Assembly: GCA_944323265.1 (NCBI GenBank) | Contig: CALURX010000007.1 | Location: forward strand, 1 to 61,656 | DNA length: 61,656 nucleotides | Direction of reading: 5' to 3' | DNA from: Candidatus Gastranaerophilales bacterium | Lineage (GTDB): Bacteria > Cyanobacteriota > Vampirovibrionia > Gastranaerophilales > Gastranaerophilaceae | Shown: positions 1 through 9,560 of the stretch, piece after piece | How positions within the stretch are numbered: position 1 is the first letter of the stretch | How the letters are laid out: each line of letters begins with the position of its first letter | The notes under the pieces: model-generated | What the model was told of the DNA's origin: nothing | Seen by the model: the letters and a program-made list of their open reading frames with translations, nothing else | Databases searched by the model: none | Program-made: the position numbers and the translations under genes

Positions 1-228
1 TTAATCCGTTCAATGTCAAGAAGCGGTAATTGTTTAGATAATGCTCCAATAGAGAGTTTCTTCGGACATTTGAAAGACGAGATGGATTACAAAGATTGTA
101 AATCATTAGAAGAAACACGTGACAAAATAGATGAATACATTTATTATTACAATAATAGAAGATACCAATGGGGGTTAAACAAAATGACACCTTGTGAATA
201 CAGAAAATACCTTGCAATGTCCTACTGA
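1..228 (+). mobile_element. IS3-family transposase (orfB), C-terminal fragment
   Basis: The reading frame is open from the first base of the window, so this is the 3' end of a longer gene. The visible part is the end of an rve-type integrase core: SRSGNCLDNAPIESFFGHLK carries the last acidic residue of the DDE triad (Glu in IESFFGHLK), followed by the YNNRRYQ...LNKMTPCEYR ending typical of the IS150/IS3 group. It catalyses strand transfer of its own element. Being cut by the window edge, it cannot be judged intact or broken. It lies just beyond the last gene of the polyene-type operon. Confidence 0.9.
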
Positions 229-232
229 CCGA

Positions 233-251
233 TTACGTTTTTAGGGGGACA
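233..251 (+). repeat. Probable right terminal inverted repeat of the IS3-like element
   Basis: Five bases after the transposase stop the sequence reads GATTACGTTTTTAGGGGGACA. Read inward from the end this is TGTCCCCCTAAAAACG, with the TG...CA termini usual for IS3-family elements. A similar TGTCC...TAAAAA sequence starts at 61587 near the other window edge. The exact outer boundary and target duplication cannot be fixed from one end. Confidence 0.6.
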
Positions 252-288
252 ATTCAGAAAGCCCAACCTACTATTGCCCAGCAAGTAA

Positions 289-1149
289 TCACTCTAAAAT
301 ATCAAAAAAGTTATAAAACTGATACGGATACTTAATGGTGTATTTCTCCAAAAACGCAACATACGCGCTTTCCAGCTCTTCCAGAATTTCTGATTTTTTC
401 TCCGCTTCCGCCGTAAACTTTTCCGCGTGGATTACGTACTTCTTGCCCTCTTTTGCGCAGACAATAAAATATATCGGAGCGTTCATCACAAGCGCAAATT
501 TAAGCGTGCCCAGAGGAAGGGTTATTGTTTTACCAAGAAACGGACGCTTGTAAACCTTATTTGTATTCTGGGCAGACACCCTGTCGCCTGCCATAAACAC
601 GATTTCGCCTGCCTTTAGCCTTTCTGAGATTACAATTGAAGTTTCCGCATCAATATCTTCAACAGGAAAAACGTCCAAATCGACTTTTATTTCAGTCATT
701 TTAAGAAATTTATTAAACACCTCGCACGCGTTTGATTGCAGGAAAACATTTGCACGCTTAGCTTTGGGGTGATTAAGCAGAGTTCTTAAAATCTCTATGT
801 TACCGATATGTGTTGTGATAAAAAATGTTCCGTTAAAAATTTCAGGCTCTTTTAGAAGAAATTTTTTCATATCCAGATTTCCGGTGTAGGATATAAACTT
901 GTCTACAAGAGCGTTTCCGTAATTCAGAAATTGTTTAAATGAGCTTATTAAAACAGGTTTTTTCAAGATTTTGTAAAATTTTTCCGAAGCTTTTCTGCGC
1001 TCTTTTGCTGTAATAAACACCGAGAGAACAACAAAAAACGCAATAATCCTGAGCGGCCATTCTCCGAACCATTTGTACAAATACATGGTTATTATGAGGC
1101 GTTTCATTCCTGCGCCCTGTTCTTTTAGCTGGAACCATTGTTTAGGCAT
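289..1149 (-). CDS. LpxL/HtrB-like lipid acyltransferase of the polyene-type operon
   Basis: The 286-residue protein has an N-terminal hydrophobic segment (about residues 28-46) and the acyltransferase core of the lauroyl/myristoyl acyltransferase superfamily. FFITTHIGNIEIL matches the catalytic H-x4-(D/E) block, and MAGDRVS and RPFLGKTITLPLGTLKFAL match the later substrate and membrane motifs. Such enzymes transfer acyl groups at the inner membrane. In aryl-polyene clusters one like it probably attaches the polyene to its lipid anchor. It overlaps the methyltransferase by 8 bp and is the last visible gene of the operon, followed by the IS end. A second start at residue 15 (MKRLIIT) is possible. 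The family call is firm; the substrate is inferred. Confidence 0.78.
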   Translation of the reverse strand: MPKQWFQLKEQGAGMKRLIITMYLYKWFGEWPLRIIAFFVVLSVFITAKERRKASEKFYKILKKPVLISSFKQFLNYGNALVDKFISYTGNLDMKKFLLKEPEIFNGTFFITTHIGNIEILRTLLNHPKAKRANVFLQSNACEVFNKFLKMTEIKVDLDVFPVEDIDAETSIVISERLKAGEIVFMAGDRVSAQNTNKVYKRPFLGKTITLPLGTLKFALVMNAPIYFIVCAKEGKKYVIHAEKFTAEAEKKSEILEELESAYVAFLEKYTIKYPYQFYNFFDILE

Positions 1150-2185
1150 TTTTCACACACTCCAAAAGCGTGTAATCATGCGCGCCGATGTCTTCATACA
1201 CGTTATTAATTCTAAATCCGGACAGATTGATAATCTTTTCCATATCTTTTTGAGAATACATCTTGCTGCAGCCGTTTGCCATACAGGTAAAATACAATGA
1301 CGTATGTACGAGCGAGTATTTTGCGCCCTCAAATTTTTGGCGGTCAATAAACGGTTCAAGAATATAAACTTTTATGCTGTCATCGCCGGAGGCGTGGATT
1401 TTTTCAAGAATCTTTTTGATTTGTTCTTTAGAAAAACAGTCCAGAAACTGGCTCATAAAAACTGCGCCCGACATTTGAGGAAGCTCGTCTTTTAAAACAT
1501 CGGCCTTAAAAAATTTGCATTTTTTAAGTTCTTCGTCGTTCTTGATATAGTCAATATTTGCAGGAAGGTCAATCATTGTTATATCAAGATTAGGGTTATT
1601 TTTAAGACATACTTTCTCAAAAATTCCTGTGTTTCCGCCGATATCAAAAACTTTGTTACTCTTTGAAACAATTTCGCAGATTAAATCAAAGCAGGTGTTT
1701 GAATAGTAATGGTCAAATTCATACCAGCTTTTCTTCATTTTGTCGGGAAGCTTGGAGATATAAGGATAAATTGTTTCCGCATCCGAAAAAATTTGTCTCA
1801 ATCCTTTGGGCTCTGCCTCTGTGAAGGATTGTGTTAGTAAAGAAGCTCCCGAGTAGCACACATCTTTTACGAAATTAAAGTTCGCAACAGTCATCTCATC
1901 GTAGAGAAATGTTTTTCCAAGCGGGGTGATTGAATATACATCCTCCTGATTTTTAACTATTCCGATAACTTCCGCCGTCTCAAGAAGGGTTTTTGCTGTG
2001 TATTCAGAGAGTTTAAGTTTTTCAATCAAATCTTGGGCGCTTGAAGGTGCTGTGTCAATCTCTTTTAGGATTCCTAAATCAAGCATTGCGCCGATTGCGT
2101 GAAAGCTCAAAGGCGCAAACGCAATTTTTTGTGCGTCCGTAAGAGCCTGAATAAGTTCTTGTTTATGTGCTTTCCTTTTTTCCAT
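1142..2185 (-). CDS. SAM-dependent O-methyltransferase-like protein
   Basis: The 347-residue protein has an N-terminal helical winged-helix-like dimerisation region (residues 1-110) and a C-terminal Rossmann methyltransferase domain. KVFDIGGNTGIF is the glycine-rich SAM-binding motif I, and ITMIDLPANI and KFFKADVLKDELP follow as motifs II and III, as in the COMT/O-methyltransferase family 2 layout. Aryl polyene head groups are commonly methylated, so a ring-modifying role is likely. The start lies 23 bp inside the end of the MMPL exporter gene, showing tight coupling. The alternative is a methyltransferase for another small phenolic or acyl product. Confidence 0.75.
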   Translation of the reverse strand: MEKRKAHKQELIQALTDAQKIAFAPLSFHAIGAMLDLGILKEIDTAPSSAQDLIEKLKLSEYTAKTLLETAEVIGIVKNQEDVYSITPLGKTFLYDEMTVANFNFVKDVCYSGASLLTQSFTEAEPKGLRQIFSDAETIYPYISKLPDKMKKSWYEFDHYYSNTCFDLICEIVSKSNKVFDIGGNTGIFEKVCLKNNPNLDITMIDLPANIDYIKNDEELKKCKFFKADVLKDELPQMSGAVFMSQFLDCFSKEQIKKILEKIHASGDDSIKVYILEPFIDRQKFEGAKYSLVHTSLYFTCMANGCSKMYSQKDMEKIINLSGFRINNVYEDIGAHDYTLLECVKNA

Positions 2186-4184
2186 GATTTGATTTTATCA
2201 TAAAAAGGCTTACAAGATATGAGGTGAAAATTCCTAAGAAAAGAGTTATCCCCAGAGAGCTTATGAGTTTAAAACTTGTAAAAGAAAGCAGCAAAAACGA
2301 TATTGCAGTAGAGGCGCAAGAGAGAAATACCGCGTCTTTTGAGTTTTCCCCGCTGTTTAATCTGAATATTGAATAATCAAGGCTGAATCCGATGATTAAA
2401 AACAGGGCAAGGATATGGAAAAGATTTATTTCAACTCCCGTAAGGCTCAAAAGTGTTACGGCAAACGCCGCCCCGAGAAGCGGAGAAAGGGTTATTTTGA
2501 ATGCGTTTTTTATTCCGTATAAAAAGCTCAAAAATCCAAAAAGAATCAAAAACGCACATGGTATCAGAACAAAGCACTTATGCCTCAAATTCCGAAGAAT
2601 TTGGGAGATGCTGTCTGCGATGTTTATTGAATCTTTTGTTTTTTCAAACACAAGGGTGCACGAGGTGTTGTTATCAAGCATAAACTCGGATTTGAGCGGA
2701 AAATTTTCCGGGGGGTAAATCTCCGGGGGGTAAATTTGAGGGGGGTAAATTTCAAGTTTCCTATTTTTGAGTTTCTGAATGTTTTCTTTGTTCAAAAATG
2801 TTGCATAATTATCCAAATCCGCATCATAGAGAGATTTTACGAGTTCTATATTCTCCTTTTGTCTTGAACTTGAGGAGACAAAGCGGCTTAAATTTATTGC
2901 ATTATCAAGGTTAAGTTCTTCTTCTTTTTGAAGGATTTCATCAATATTTTTGCCTGTTGTTATAATAAATTCAGGACTTTTGGGCGAGAATACTTTCTGG
3001 TATAAGCTTTCTGCATACGCCAAATCCTTAGGAGGATTGTACAGGTTTTTTAAGTTGTCATTAAATTGGATTTTGAATCCGCCGATTAGTATTACAACAA
3101 GAATTAGCGCAAAAAAGTACGGCTTAATCTTTGGGTAAACAAGTTTTTTAAATCCGCCTGAGCTAACTTCAAGTTTAAACATCGGAAGAATTATAAGCAC
3201 GAAAAGATAAACCCCGATAAGCCCGAAAGATGTGAACACTGCAATTTGTCTCAAAACTTCAATATCCGAAAAAGCGAGAATTCCAAACGCGGTAACAGTC
3301 GTAAGCATAGAGGATGTAAGGCTTTTTTTGAATCCCTTTTCTTTGCCTGTAAGATAATAATGCAGCGAGTAATCAAGGCTCACACCGATTAGGGAAGTTG
3401 AAAAGACAAATGTAAGTATATGAATTTTATCAAACACAAATGTTGAAACAGAATACCCCATAAGGATTCCGAACACTATGCTCAAAATTATCGGGAAAAG
3501 AATTTTTATTGATTTGAAATAGAATCTTGCAAGCAGAATTATTGCAAGAGTTGAGATAAGGCAGATTATATTAATTTCCGTATTTGATTTTGTACTTGTG
3601 ACATAAGAATGCACCGGCGTTCCTGTAAGATAAACCCCGGGCTTTTGTTTTTCGATAATCTTAGCCGGGTTATCAGTCTCAACATGGATTACGGAATAAA
3701 ATTTGCCGTTATAGTTAATCACGTTTTCTTCCTGAAACTTTTGATTTTGCATCAAAAAATCGTTCGCAAAAAGATACGGGTCTTTATCAGGAGGTGAAAC
3801 ATAGAATCCAAGCGGATTATATAGCTTTTCCAAACCCTTCTGTTCAAGCGTTTTGTAATCTTTTGCCTTGATTAGGTTCCTGTCTTCTTCCGTCAAAAAA
3901 TTTGCAGGATAATTTCTGTAAACCTCCACAACCTCATCAGCGTAAGATTGGAGCTTGAACTCCTCAAACTCGGATTTCATCTCTTCCAGAGTATCAAAAT
4001 CGTCGGCTTCAAGGATTATATTAAGCTTTTTTGATGACATGCCGGCAATTTTTACGATATTTTTTTCAGCCTGAGAATTCGGAGTAATAAAAGCTTTCAG
4101 AAGTTCCGTCTCAACAGGCTTTGCTTGCAAAAACGCCGCGGCAAAGAAAATTAATGATAGAATTATAAAACCAATCCGTTTCAT
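2163..4184 (-). CDS. MMPL/RND-family exporter
   Basis: The 673-residue protein has a signal-anchor helix, a large periplasmic loop (about 30-195), a block of membrane helices (about 200-370), a second periplasmic loop (about 375-550) and a second helix block to the end. This is the doubled six-helix layout of MMPL lipid exporters such as those in aryl-polyene operons. GVSLDYSLHYYLTG and IGFSLDYSIFRLNSG are the two related helix-4 motifs bearing the acidic proton-relay residue. It probably moves the finished lipid-like product across the inner membrane to the adjacent LolA-like carrier, whose stop codon it overlaps (ATGA). The second loop contains an in-frame five-residue tandem repeat (IYPPE) made by a dispersed DNA word; see the repeat at 2710-2750. 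Confidence 0.85.
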   Translation of the reverse strand: MKRIGFIILSLIFFAAAFLQAKPVETELLKAFITPNSQAEKNIVKIAGMSSKKLNIILEADDFDTLEEMKSEFEEFKLQSYADEVVEVYRNYPANFLTEEDRNLIKAKDYKTLEQKGLEKLYNPLGFYVSPPDKDPYLFANDFLMQNQKFQEENVINYNGKFYSVIHVETDNPAKIIEKQKPGVYLTGTPVHSYVTSTKSNTEINIICLISTLAIILLARFYFKSIKILFPIILSIVFGILMGYSVSTFVFDKIHILTFVFSTSLIGVSLDYSLHYYLTGKEKGFKKSLTSSMLTTVTAFGILAFSDIEVLRQIAVFTSFGLIGVYLFVLIILPMFKLEVSSGGFKKLVYPKIKPYFFALILVVILIGGFKIQFNDNLKNLYNPPKDLAYAESLYQKVFSPKSPEFIITTGKNIDEILQKEEELNLDNAINLSRFVSSSSRQKENIELVKSLYDADLDNYATFLNKENIQKLKNRKLEIYPPQIYPPEIYPPENFPLKSEFMLDNNTSCTLVFEKTKDSINIADSISQILRNLRHKCFVLIPCAFLILFGFLSFLYGIKNAFKITLSPLLGAAFAVTLLSLTGVEINLFHILALFLIIGFSLDYSIFRLNSGENSKDAVFLSCASTAISFLLLSFTSFKLISSLGITLFLGIFTSYLVSLFMIKSNHGKKEST
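2710..2750. repeat. Three copies of GGGGGGTAAAT at 15-bp spacing inside the MMPL gene
   Basis: Copies begin at 2710, 2725 and 2740. Because the period is 15 bp the array stays in frame and encodes IYPPQ-IYPPE-IYPPE around residues 479-492. The same word in the other orientation (ATTTACCCC) occurs in intergenic DNA and in coaBC. Confidence 0.85.
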
Positions 4185-4693
4185 TTTGTGAACCTTATTG
4201 ATGTTTTTGTTAAATCCTTAGTTATGATAACAATCCTTGAAATATCGCTCTTTCCCTCAATCTCGATTGATTTGAGATAATTTGCGACTTTGGAATCTTT
4301 TTGAGGGGCAAGACCCAGAGTCCAGATTCCGCTATTTTTCTCAAAATAGAATTTAAAATCTTTCTCCAGCTTAGAGAAAGCGCCGGATGAAATTGCCGTA
4401 ATAACACTGTTTATCTGGCGGTATTCTTTTGATGTGTATGAAGTTGTGCTTGTTATCGGATAAGTTGTATAAAATGTTACGCCCTTGTTTTTTTCAAAGA
4501 CAAAATCTCCGGAAGACTTTAATGTAACTCCTGATTGAGGAAGATACTTTTCCTGAGAAAACTTACACCTGACACTCTCAAGCGTGGGAAGCTCCTTTGT
4601 AATATCTTCAAGTTTCTTAGGATGCTCAAATACATCCGCCAAAACAGGAGATATTATTAATAGAAAAATAATTATTAGTAAAAATTTTTTCAA
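4181..4693 (-). CDS. LolA-like outer-membrane lipoprotein carrier
   Basis: About 170 residues. The protein starts with a signal peptide (MKKFLLIIIFLLIISPVLA) and continues with the fold of LolA-like proteins: an N-terminal helix then alternating strands with SGDFVFEKNKGVTFYTTYP and IWTLGLAPQKDSKVANYLKS. It would carry a hydrophobic cargo through the periplasm after export by the neighbouring MMPL protein. I place the start at the TTG at 4693, nine bases after GAAAGG, because it gives a clean signal peptide; an upstream TTG at 4702 would add three residues. The stop overlaps the MMPL start. A LolA-like protein in this position is characteristic of aryl-polyene clusters. Confidence 0.75.
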   Translation of the reverse strand: MKKFLLIIIFLLIISPVLADVFEHPKKLEDITKELPTLESVRCKFSQEKYLPQSGVTLKSSGDFVFEKNKGVTFYTTYPITSTTSYTSKEYRQINSVITAISSGAFSKLEKDFKFYFEKNSGIWTLGLAPQKDSKVANYLKSIEIEGKSDISRIVIITKDLTKTSIRFTK

Positions 4694-4700
4694 AACAAAC

Positions 4701-4776
4701 AACCTTTCAATCTTTCAACCCTAAAACTTCCTCTCAACCCCTCTCCCTAACCCTCTCCCACAAGGGGCGAGGGGAT
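4701..4776. repeat. Composite intergenic repeat: TTTCAAC octads plus CCCTCTCC/GGGGCGAGGGG palindrome
   Basis: Bases 4701-4720 carry TTTCAA units at 8-bp spacing, and 4739-4776 carry CCTCTCCCTAACCCTCTCCC followed by GGGGCGAGGGG. The same two modules occur side by side in the tandem array at 40328-40710. It separates the thioesterase and lolA-like genes within the operon. Confidence 0.7.
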
Positions 4777-4784
4777 TCCTAAAT

Positions 4785-5192
4785 TTATTTTTCCTCTTTT
4801 AAACTCTCTTTCAGCCTCTTTGGCGCTTCAAACATACTCTCGCCTGTTTCAATATTTACACCTATCTGCATCGTATTCCCGACAAAAATCTTTTCCCCTC
4901 CGGAAAAAATCTCGTATTTAAAAATTATTGCAGGCTCAAGTTCTTTTAAACTGCATCTGACCGTAATCTCTTCGTCAAATTTTGCGGATTTAATAAACTT
5001 AAAATCCATCTTCGCAATAGGATACATAATCCCATCTTTGCGCATATCATCATAAGTGTATTTTATTTTCCTGAAAAAATCACACCTTGCAATCTCCATA
5101 TACTTAACGTAATTTCCGTGCCAGACCACGTTCATCGGGTCAAGGTCAAAAAAAGGTACTCTAAACGTTGTTTCTGATGTAATGGTTTTCAT
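4785..5192 (-). CDS. YbgC-like acyl-CoA/acyl-ACP thioesterase (hotdog fold)
   Basis: The 135-residue protein is a full-length single-domain hotdog thioesterase of the 4-hydroxybenzoyl-CoA thioesterase family. The N-terminal motif FFDLDPMNVVWHGNYVKYME contains the catalytic Asp of the family DxDPxxVVxHxNY signature. It hydrolyses a thioester between an acyl chain and CoA or ACP. Within this operon it may release or edit the ACP-bound chain, as thioesterases do in aryl-polyene pathways. It is 12 bp downstream of the ligase/dehydratase gene. The family is clear; the substrate is inferred from context. Confidence 0.85.
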   Translation of the reverse strand: MKTITSETTFRVPFFDLDPMNVVWHGNYVKYMEIARCDFFRKIKYTYDDMRKDGIMYPIAKMDFKFIKSAKFDEEITVRCSLKELEPAIIFKYEIFSGGEKIFVGNTMQIGVNIETGESMFEAPKRLKESLKEEK

Positions 5193-5204
5193 AGAAATTT
5201 ATCC

Positions 5205-6563
5205 TTATAAGAAACTTTTCAGCGGGAAAATACCGCTTGAATATATTTTATCATCATTAAAGTATTTGAAACTAACTCCGCTCTCTGTTTTTATTAACTC
5301 CAGATTGACGATAATATCCGGCTGAATAATATTGGAAAATTTAATCCTCCGAATCTGCCCCCTTCTGCATTCTATTCCGAAAGCTTCCTGAGTAAAATAA
5401 TCCGCATAGAATAATTCCACAACCCCGGGTAAAATGGGCATGCCTTCAAAATGCCCCTTGAAGAAATTACTCCCTGACATAAAATACAGATTAAATAACG
5501 CCCTGTCCTTGGAAATTTCTCTTGATATAATGAGCGGATACGAAAGATTCATGTTAAAGATTCTCTCAATTCTGCTTCGGTCAATTTTTCCGTTCAATGT
5601 TCTCGGAATCTCGTCAATGAACTTCCAGCGCTGCGGTATAACTTCAAATTTTTTTGACAAAGCTGACTTAAGCTTCTTAATAAGTGTCAGTTTATCCTCC
5701 TTTATAATAAATTTCATACCCTCAGGGTTTAAAGACGTAATTGCTGCGACTTTGCCGTTGTTTTCAAAACAAACACAATCATCAACATACTTAAGCTTCT
5801 TAATTTCTTCTTCCATACAAGCAGAATCGATTCTTTTCTCCTGAACCTTGAGTATCCTTCCGTTCCTTGAAAGAAAACGAATGTTTCGTCTGACTTGTTC
5901 AATCCTGTCGCCAATTATATCAAACTCATTGTCCGAATATTCCGTTGCAATTTTGGTATAATCATCTCCACATTCGAGAATCTGTACGCCTCTCAAAGGC
6001 CTAAGCATATCGTTTTCGTTCTCTCGCCAGCCGATGATTCCTGTCTCAGAGCTTCCGTACATGTCAATAACTCTTTTTGATATGCTTCTTGCGTATCTGA
6101 AAGTTTTATCTTCAAGCTTTGCTCCCGCACTTATTATAACCTCAGGACAAACTTCCGGTTTGTAATCGTACTTGTACATCATATCTAAAAACGACGGCGT
6201 AGTAACAAGCACGGCTCTTTCAACCTTCAAATCTTCAGGATAGTTTATTCTCTCTGTATTAATGCAGTAGCCAAATAGTGCCGGCAAAATAAATTGAGTT
6301 GTAAAACCGTACCTGTGATTTAAGGTCGTCGTTGATATAAATTCCAAATGTTTAGGCAGTTTGAGCGCATTATAGAAATCCTGACACTCTAAAATTATTC
6401 TTGAAAGAGACCTTTTTATACTTCTGCTATCTGCCGTGGTTCCGCCGGAAGAAAACGATATATACTCAGGCTTCTCGCGCATAAAGTCGAGAATAAATCT
6501 CAAGTTTTCATTCTCCTGATTGTTTTTCAGAATCAGATTTATATTAAAAAAATCAGCAGTCAT
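5205..6563 (-). CDS. Fusion of a short AMP-dependent acyl ligase and an ApeI/FabZ-like dehydratase
   Basis: The 452 residues hold two enzymes usually encoded separately. Residues 1 to about 340 are an ANL-type adenylating ligase with the phosphate-binding FSSGGTTA, MYGSSETG, the GDR hinge region, and IPRTLNGKIDRSRI carrying the C-terminal catalytic lysine. Residues about 350-452 are a hotdog dehydratase with NFFKGHFEGMPILPGVVEL, including the active-site His. Together they would activate a starter acid (for ACP loading) and dehydrate hydroxyacyl-ACP. Only about 36 residues precede the phosphate loop, so much of the usual N-terminal subdomain is missing. The gene overlaps its upstream neighbour by 11 bp, so the short form looks real rather than a start-site error. 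Confidence 0.8.
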   Translation of the reverse strand: MTADFFNINLILKNNQENENLRFILDFMREKPEYISFSSGGTTADSRSIKRSLSRIILECQDFYNALKLPKHLEFISTTTLNHRYGFTTQFILPALFGYCINTERINYPEDLKVERAVLVTTPSFLDMMYKYDYKPEVCPEVIISAGAKLEDKTFRYARSISKRVIDMYGSSETGIIGWRENENDMLRPLRGVQILECGDDYTKIATEYSDNEFDIIGDRIEQVRRNIRFLSRNGRILKVQEKRIDSACMEEEIKKLKYVDDCVCFENNGKVAAITSLNPEGMKFIIKEDKLTLIKKLKSALSKKFEVIPQRWKFIDEIPRTLNGKIDRSRIERIFNMNLSYPLIISREISKDRALFNLYFMSGSNFFKGHFEGMPILPGVVELFYADYFTQEAFGIECRRGQIRRIKFSNIIQPDIIVNLELIKTESGVSFKYFNDDKIYSSGIFPLKSFL

Positions 6564-6981
6564 ACTTCCTCTTAAAAATAAGCCTTATAATATATTCTAT
6601 AACAAAAAAGCTGCCAACCAGTAAATAAGATATGAATCCGTTATAAACAGCCCAAATTTCATAAGGCAAAAATATCGTCACAGATGCCGCAATAAAATTC
6701 AAAAACATAAACCCAGACCAGATGTATGTGAGTTTTCTTGTATAATCCATAACCCAGGGCTTAAGATGATTACCTTCAGATGCCATAGCAAATTTTTGTA
6801 TAATTGTATGCTCGCGAAAAATTGATGAAAAAAATACAACAAAAAAACCGAAATTAACAACTGCCGGATAAAACTTTAGCAGGAAAAAATCTGTAAAACG
6901 AAATAATACGATTACACAAAGCATTGTGATAATCGGCATCCCAGCTTTAAGAAGTTTTAGAAATTTATTCAATAAGCCCAT
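6553..6981 (-). CDS. COG4648-like small integral membrane protein
   Basis: About 142 residues from the ATG at 6981, preceded by GGAA; an upstream start at 7002 would add seven residues. Four hydrophobic segments are visible (about 15-32, 36-54, 85-105 and 112-132), with charged stretches between them, including FREHTIIQKFA and YTRKLTYIWSGFMFLNF. A membrane protein of this kind sits between the ACP genes and the ligase gene in aryl-polyene clusters; its biochemical role is not established. It overlaps the second ACP gene and the ligase gene, indicating one operon. The assignment rests mainly on pattern and position. Confidence 0.65.
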   Translation of the reverse strand: MGLLNKFLKLLKAGMPIITMLCVIVLFRFTDFFLLKFYPAVVNFGFFVVFFSSIFREHTIIQKFAMASEGNHLKPWVMDYTRKLTYIWSGFMFLNFIAASVTIFLPYEIWAVYNGFISYLLVGSFFVIEYIIRLIFKRKYDC

Positions 6982-7216
6982 ATACGGCTTCCACAACATC
7001 ATTAATTGTTCTTATTTTTTTGAACTCCTCGGGCGGAAGCTTTTTGTCCGTAAATTTTTGCATTCTAACAGCTATATCTACAGCGTCAATGCTGTCAAGA
7101 TCCAAATCCTCAAAAAGATTTGCATCCAAAGTAACAGCCTCCTCGCCGATTTCCATTTCTTCAACGAGAATTTTTTTTACTTCTTCAAAAATTTCTTTCT
7201 TTGAACACTTACTCAT
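6965..7216 (-). CDS. Acyl carrier protein 2
   Basis: About 83 residues from the ATG at 7216 (MSKCSKKEI). LFEDLDLDSIDAVDIAVRM is the ACP signature; the Ser of DSID receives 4'-phosphopantetheine. The helix I and helix III regions match the usual four-helix bundle. It carries the growing chain as a thioester. The start overlaps the stop of the first ACP gene by 8 bp, so the two are translationally coupled. Two adjacent ACPs at the head of the operon match aryl-polyene gene order and make an ordinary housekeeping acpP unlikely. Confidence 0.88.
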   Translation of the reverse strand: MSKCSKKEIFEEVKKILVEEMEIGEEAVTLDANLFEDLDLDSIDAVDIAVRMQKFTDKKLPPEEFKKIRTINDVVEAVYGLIE

Positions 7217-7466
7217 TAATTTTAGACTCCACAAATTCGCTGAGTGTATCTATTGAATAGAAGAATTTTTTATTTTCTTCTTTATTATTGCTTAGAGTAA
7301 TATTATACTTCCTTTTTATCGCCATTCCAAGTTCCAGAGCGTCAATGGAATCAAGCCCTAACCCCTCGCCAAACAATGGTTCGGAATCTGAAATGTCGCT
7401 TGCGGCAATGTCTTCAAGCTCCAAAGTTTCTATAATTAATTGTTTTAACTCTTCTTTTAAGTTCAT
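7209..7466 (-). CDS. Acyl carrier protein 1, first gene of the polyene-type operon
   Basis: The 85-residue protein has LFGEGLGLDSIDALELGMAI, with the phosphopantetheinylated Ser in DSID, and the fold length of a standalone ACP. It is the first gene of the operon running to 289. No Shine-Dalgarno is visible. Instead a TATAAT box lies at 7476-7481, nine bases before the ATG, directly behind the dnaK terminator, so the transcript is probably nearly leaderless. Confidence 0.88.
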   Translation of the reverse strand: MNLKEELKQLIIETLELEDIAASDISDSEPLFGEGLGLDSIDALELGMAIKRKYNITLSNNKEENKKFFYSIDTLSEFVESKINE

Positions 7467-7473
7467 AGCAAAT

Positions 7474-7481
7474 ATATTATA
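7474..7481 (-). promoter_or_regulatory. -10 element of the ACP/polyene-type operon, 7-9 nt from the start codon
   Basis: On the minus strand the sequence reads TATAATATATTTGCT then ATG. Transcription would begin at or within a few bases of the start codon. The box begins about five bases beyond the T-run of the dnaK terminator. Confidence 0.6.
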
Positions 7482-7485
7482 ACAT

Positions 7486-7519
7486 AAAAAAATCCGGCTA
7501 GAAACTATAGCCGGATTTT
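7486..7519 (-). terminator. Rho-independent terminator downstream of dnaK
   Basis: A perfect 12-bp stem (AAAATCCGGCTA / TAGCCGGATTTT) with a 7-nt loop is followed on the minus strand by seven T. It ends the dnaK transcript just before the ACP promoter. Confidence 0.9.
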
Positions 7520-7543
7520 GCGAATATTATGAAGAAACGCTTA

Positions 7544-9388
<1,845 letters not shown>

Positions 9389-9420
9389 TTATGTCTCCTT
9401 TTAATTTATTTGTTGAGTGA

Positions 9421-9490
9421 GTAGTGAATGGTGAGCAGTGAATAGAATAATTTTTCTTTGTTCACTAATCACTAGTCACTATTCACTAAT
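9421..9490. repeat. Heptad AGTGAAT-type repeats in inverted orientation upstream of dnaK
   Basis: The left arm (9421-9445) reads as heptads AGTGAAT-GGTGAGC-AGTGAAT. The right arm (9461-9490) reads TTCACTA-ATCACTA-GTCACTA-TTCACTA. The two arms are inverted copies and could fold into a long G-U-tolerant hairpin. Confidence 0.75.
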
Positions 9491-9560
9491 ATCATTAAAT
9501 CACTTTTTTCAATAAAACCTTAAAAAATAAACAAAAAATTAATTATTTGGTTTTCAGGTT

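Noticed and set aside
2392-2718. 108-residue plus-strand frame opposite the MMPL gene
   Set aside because: Shadow of the well-supported exporter gene; no start signals and atypical composition.
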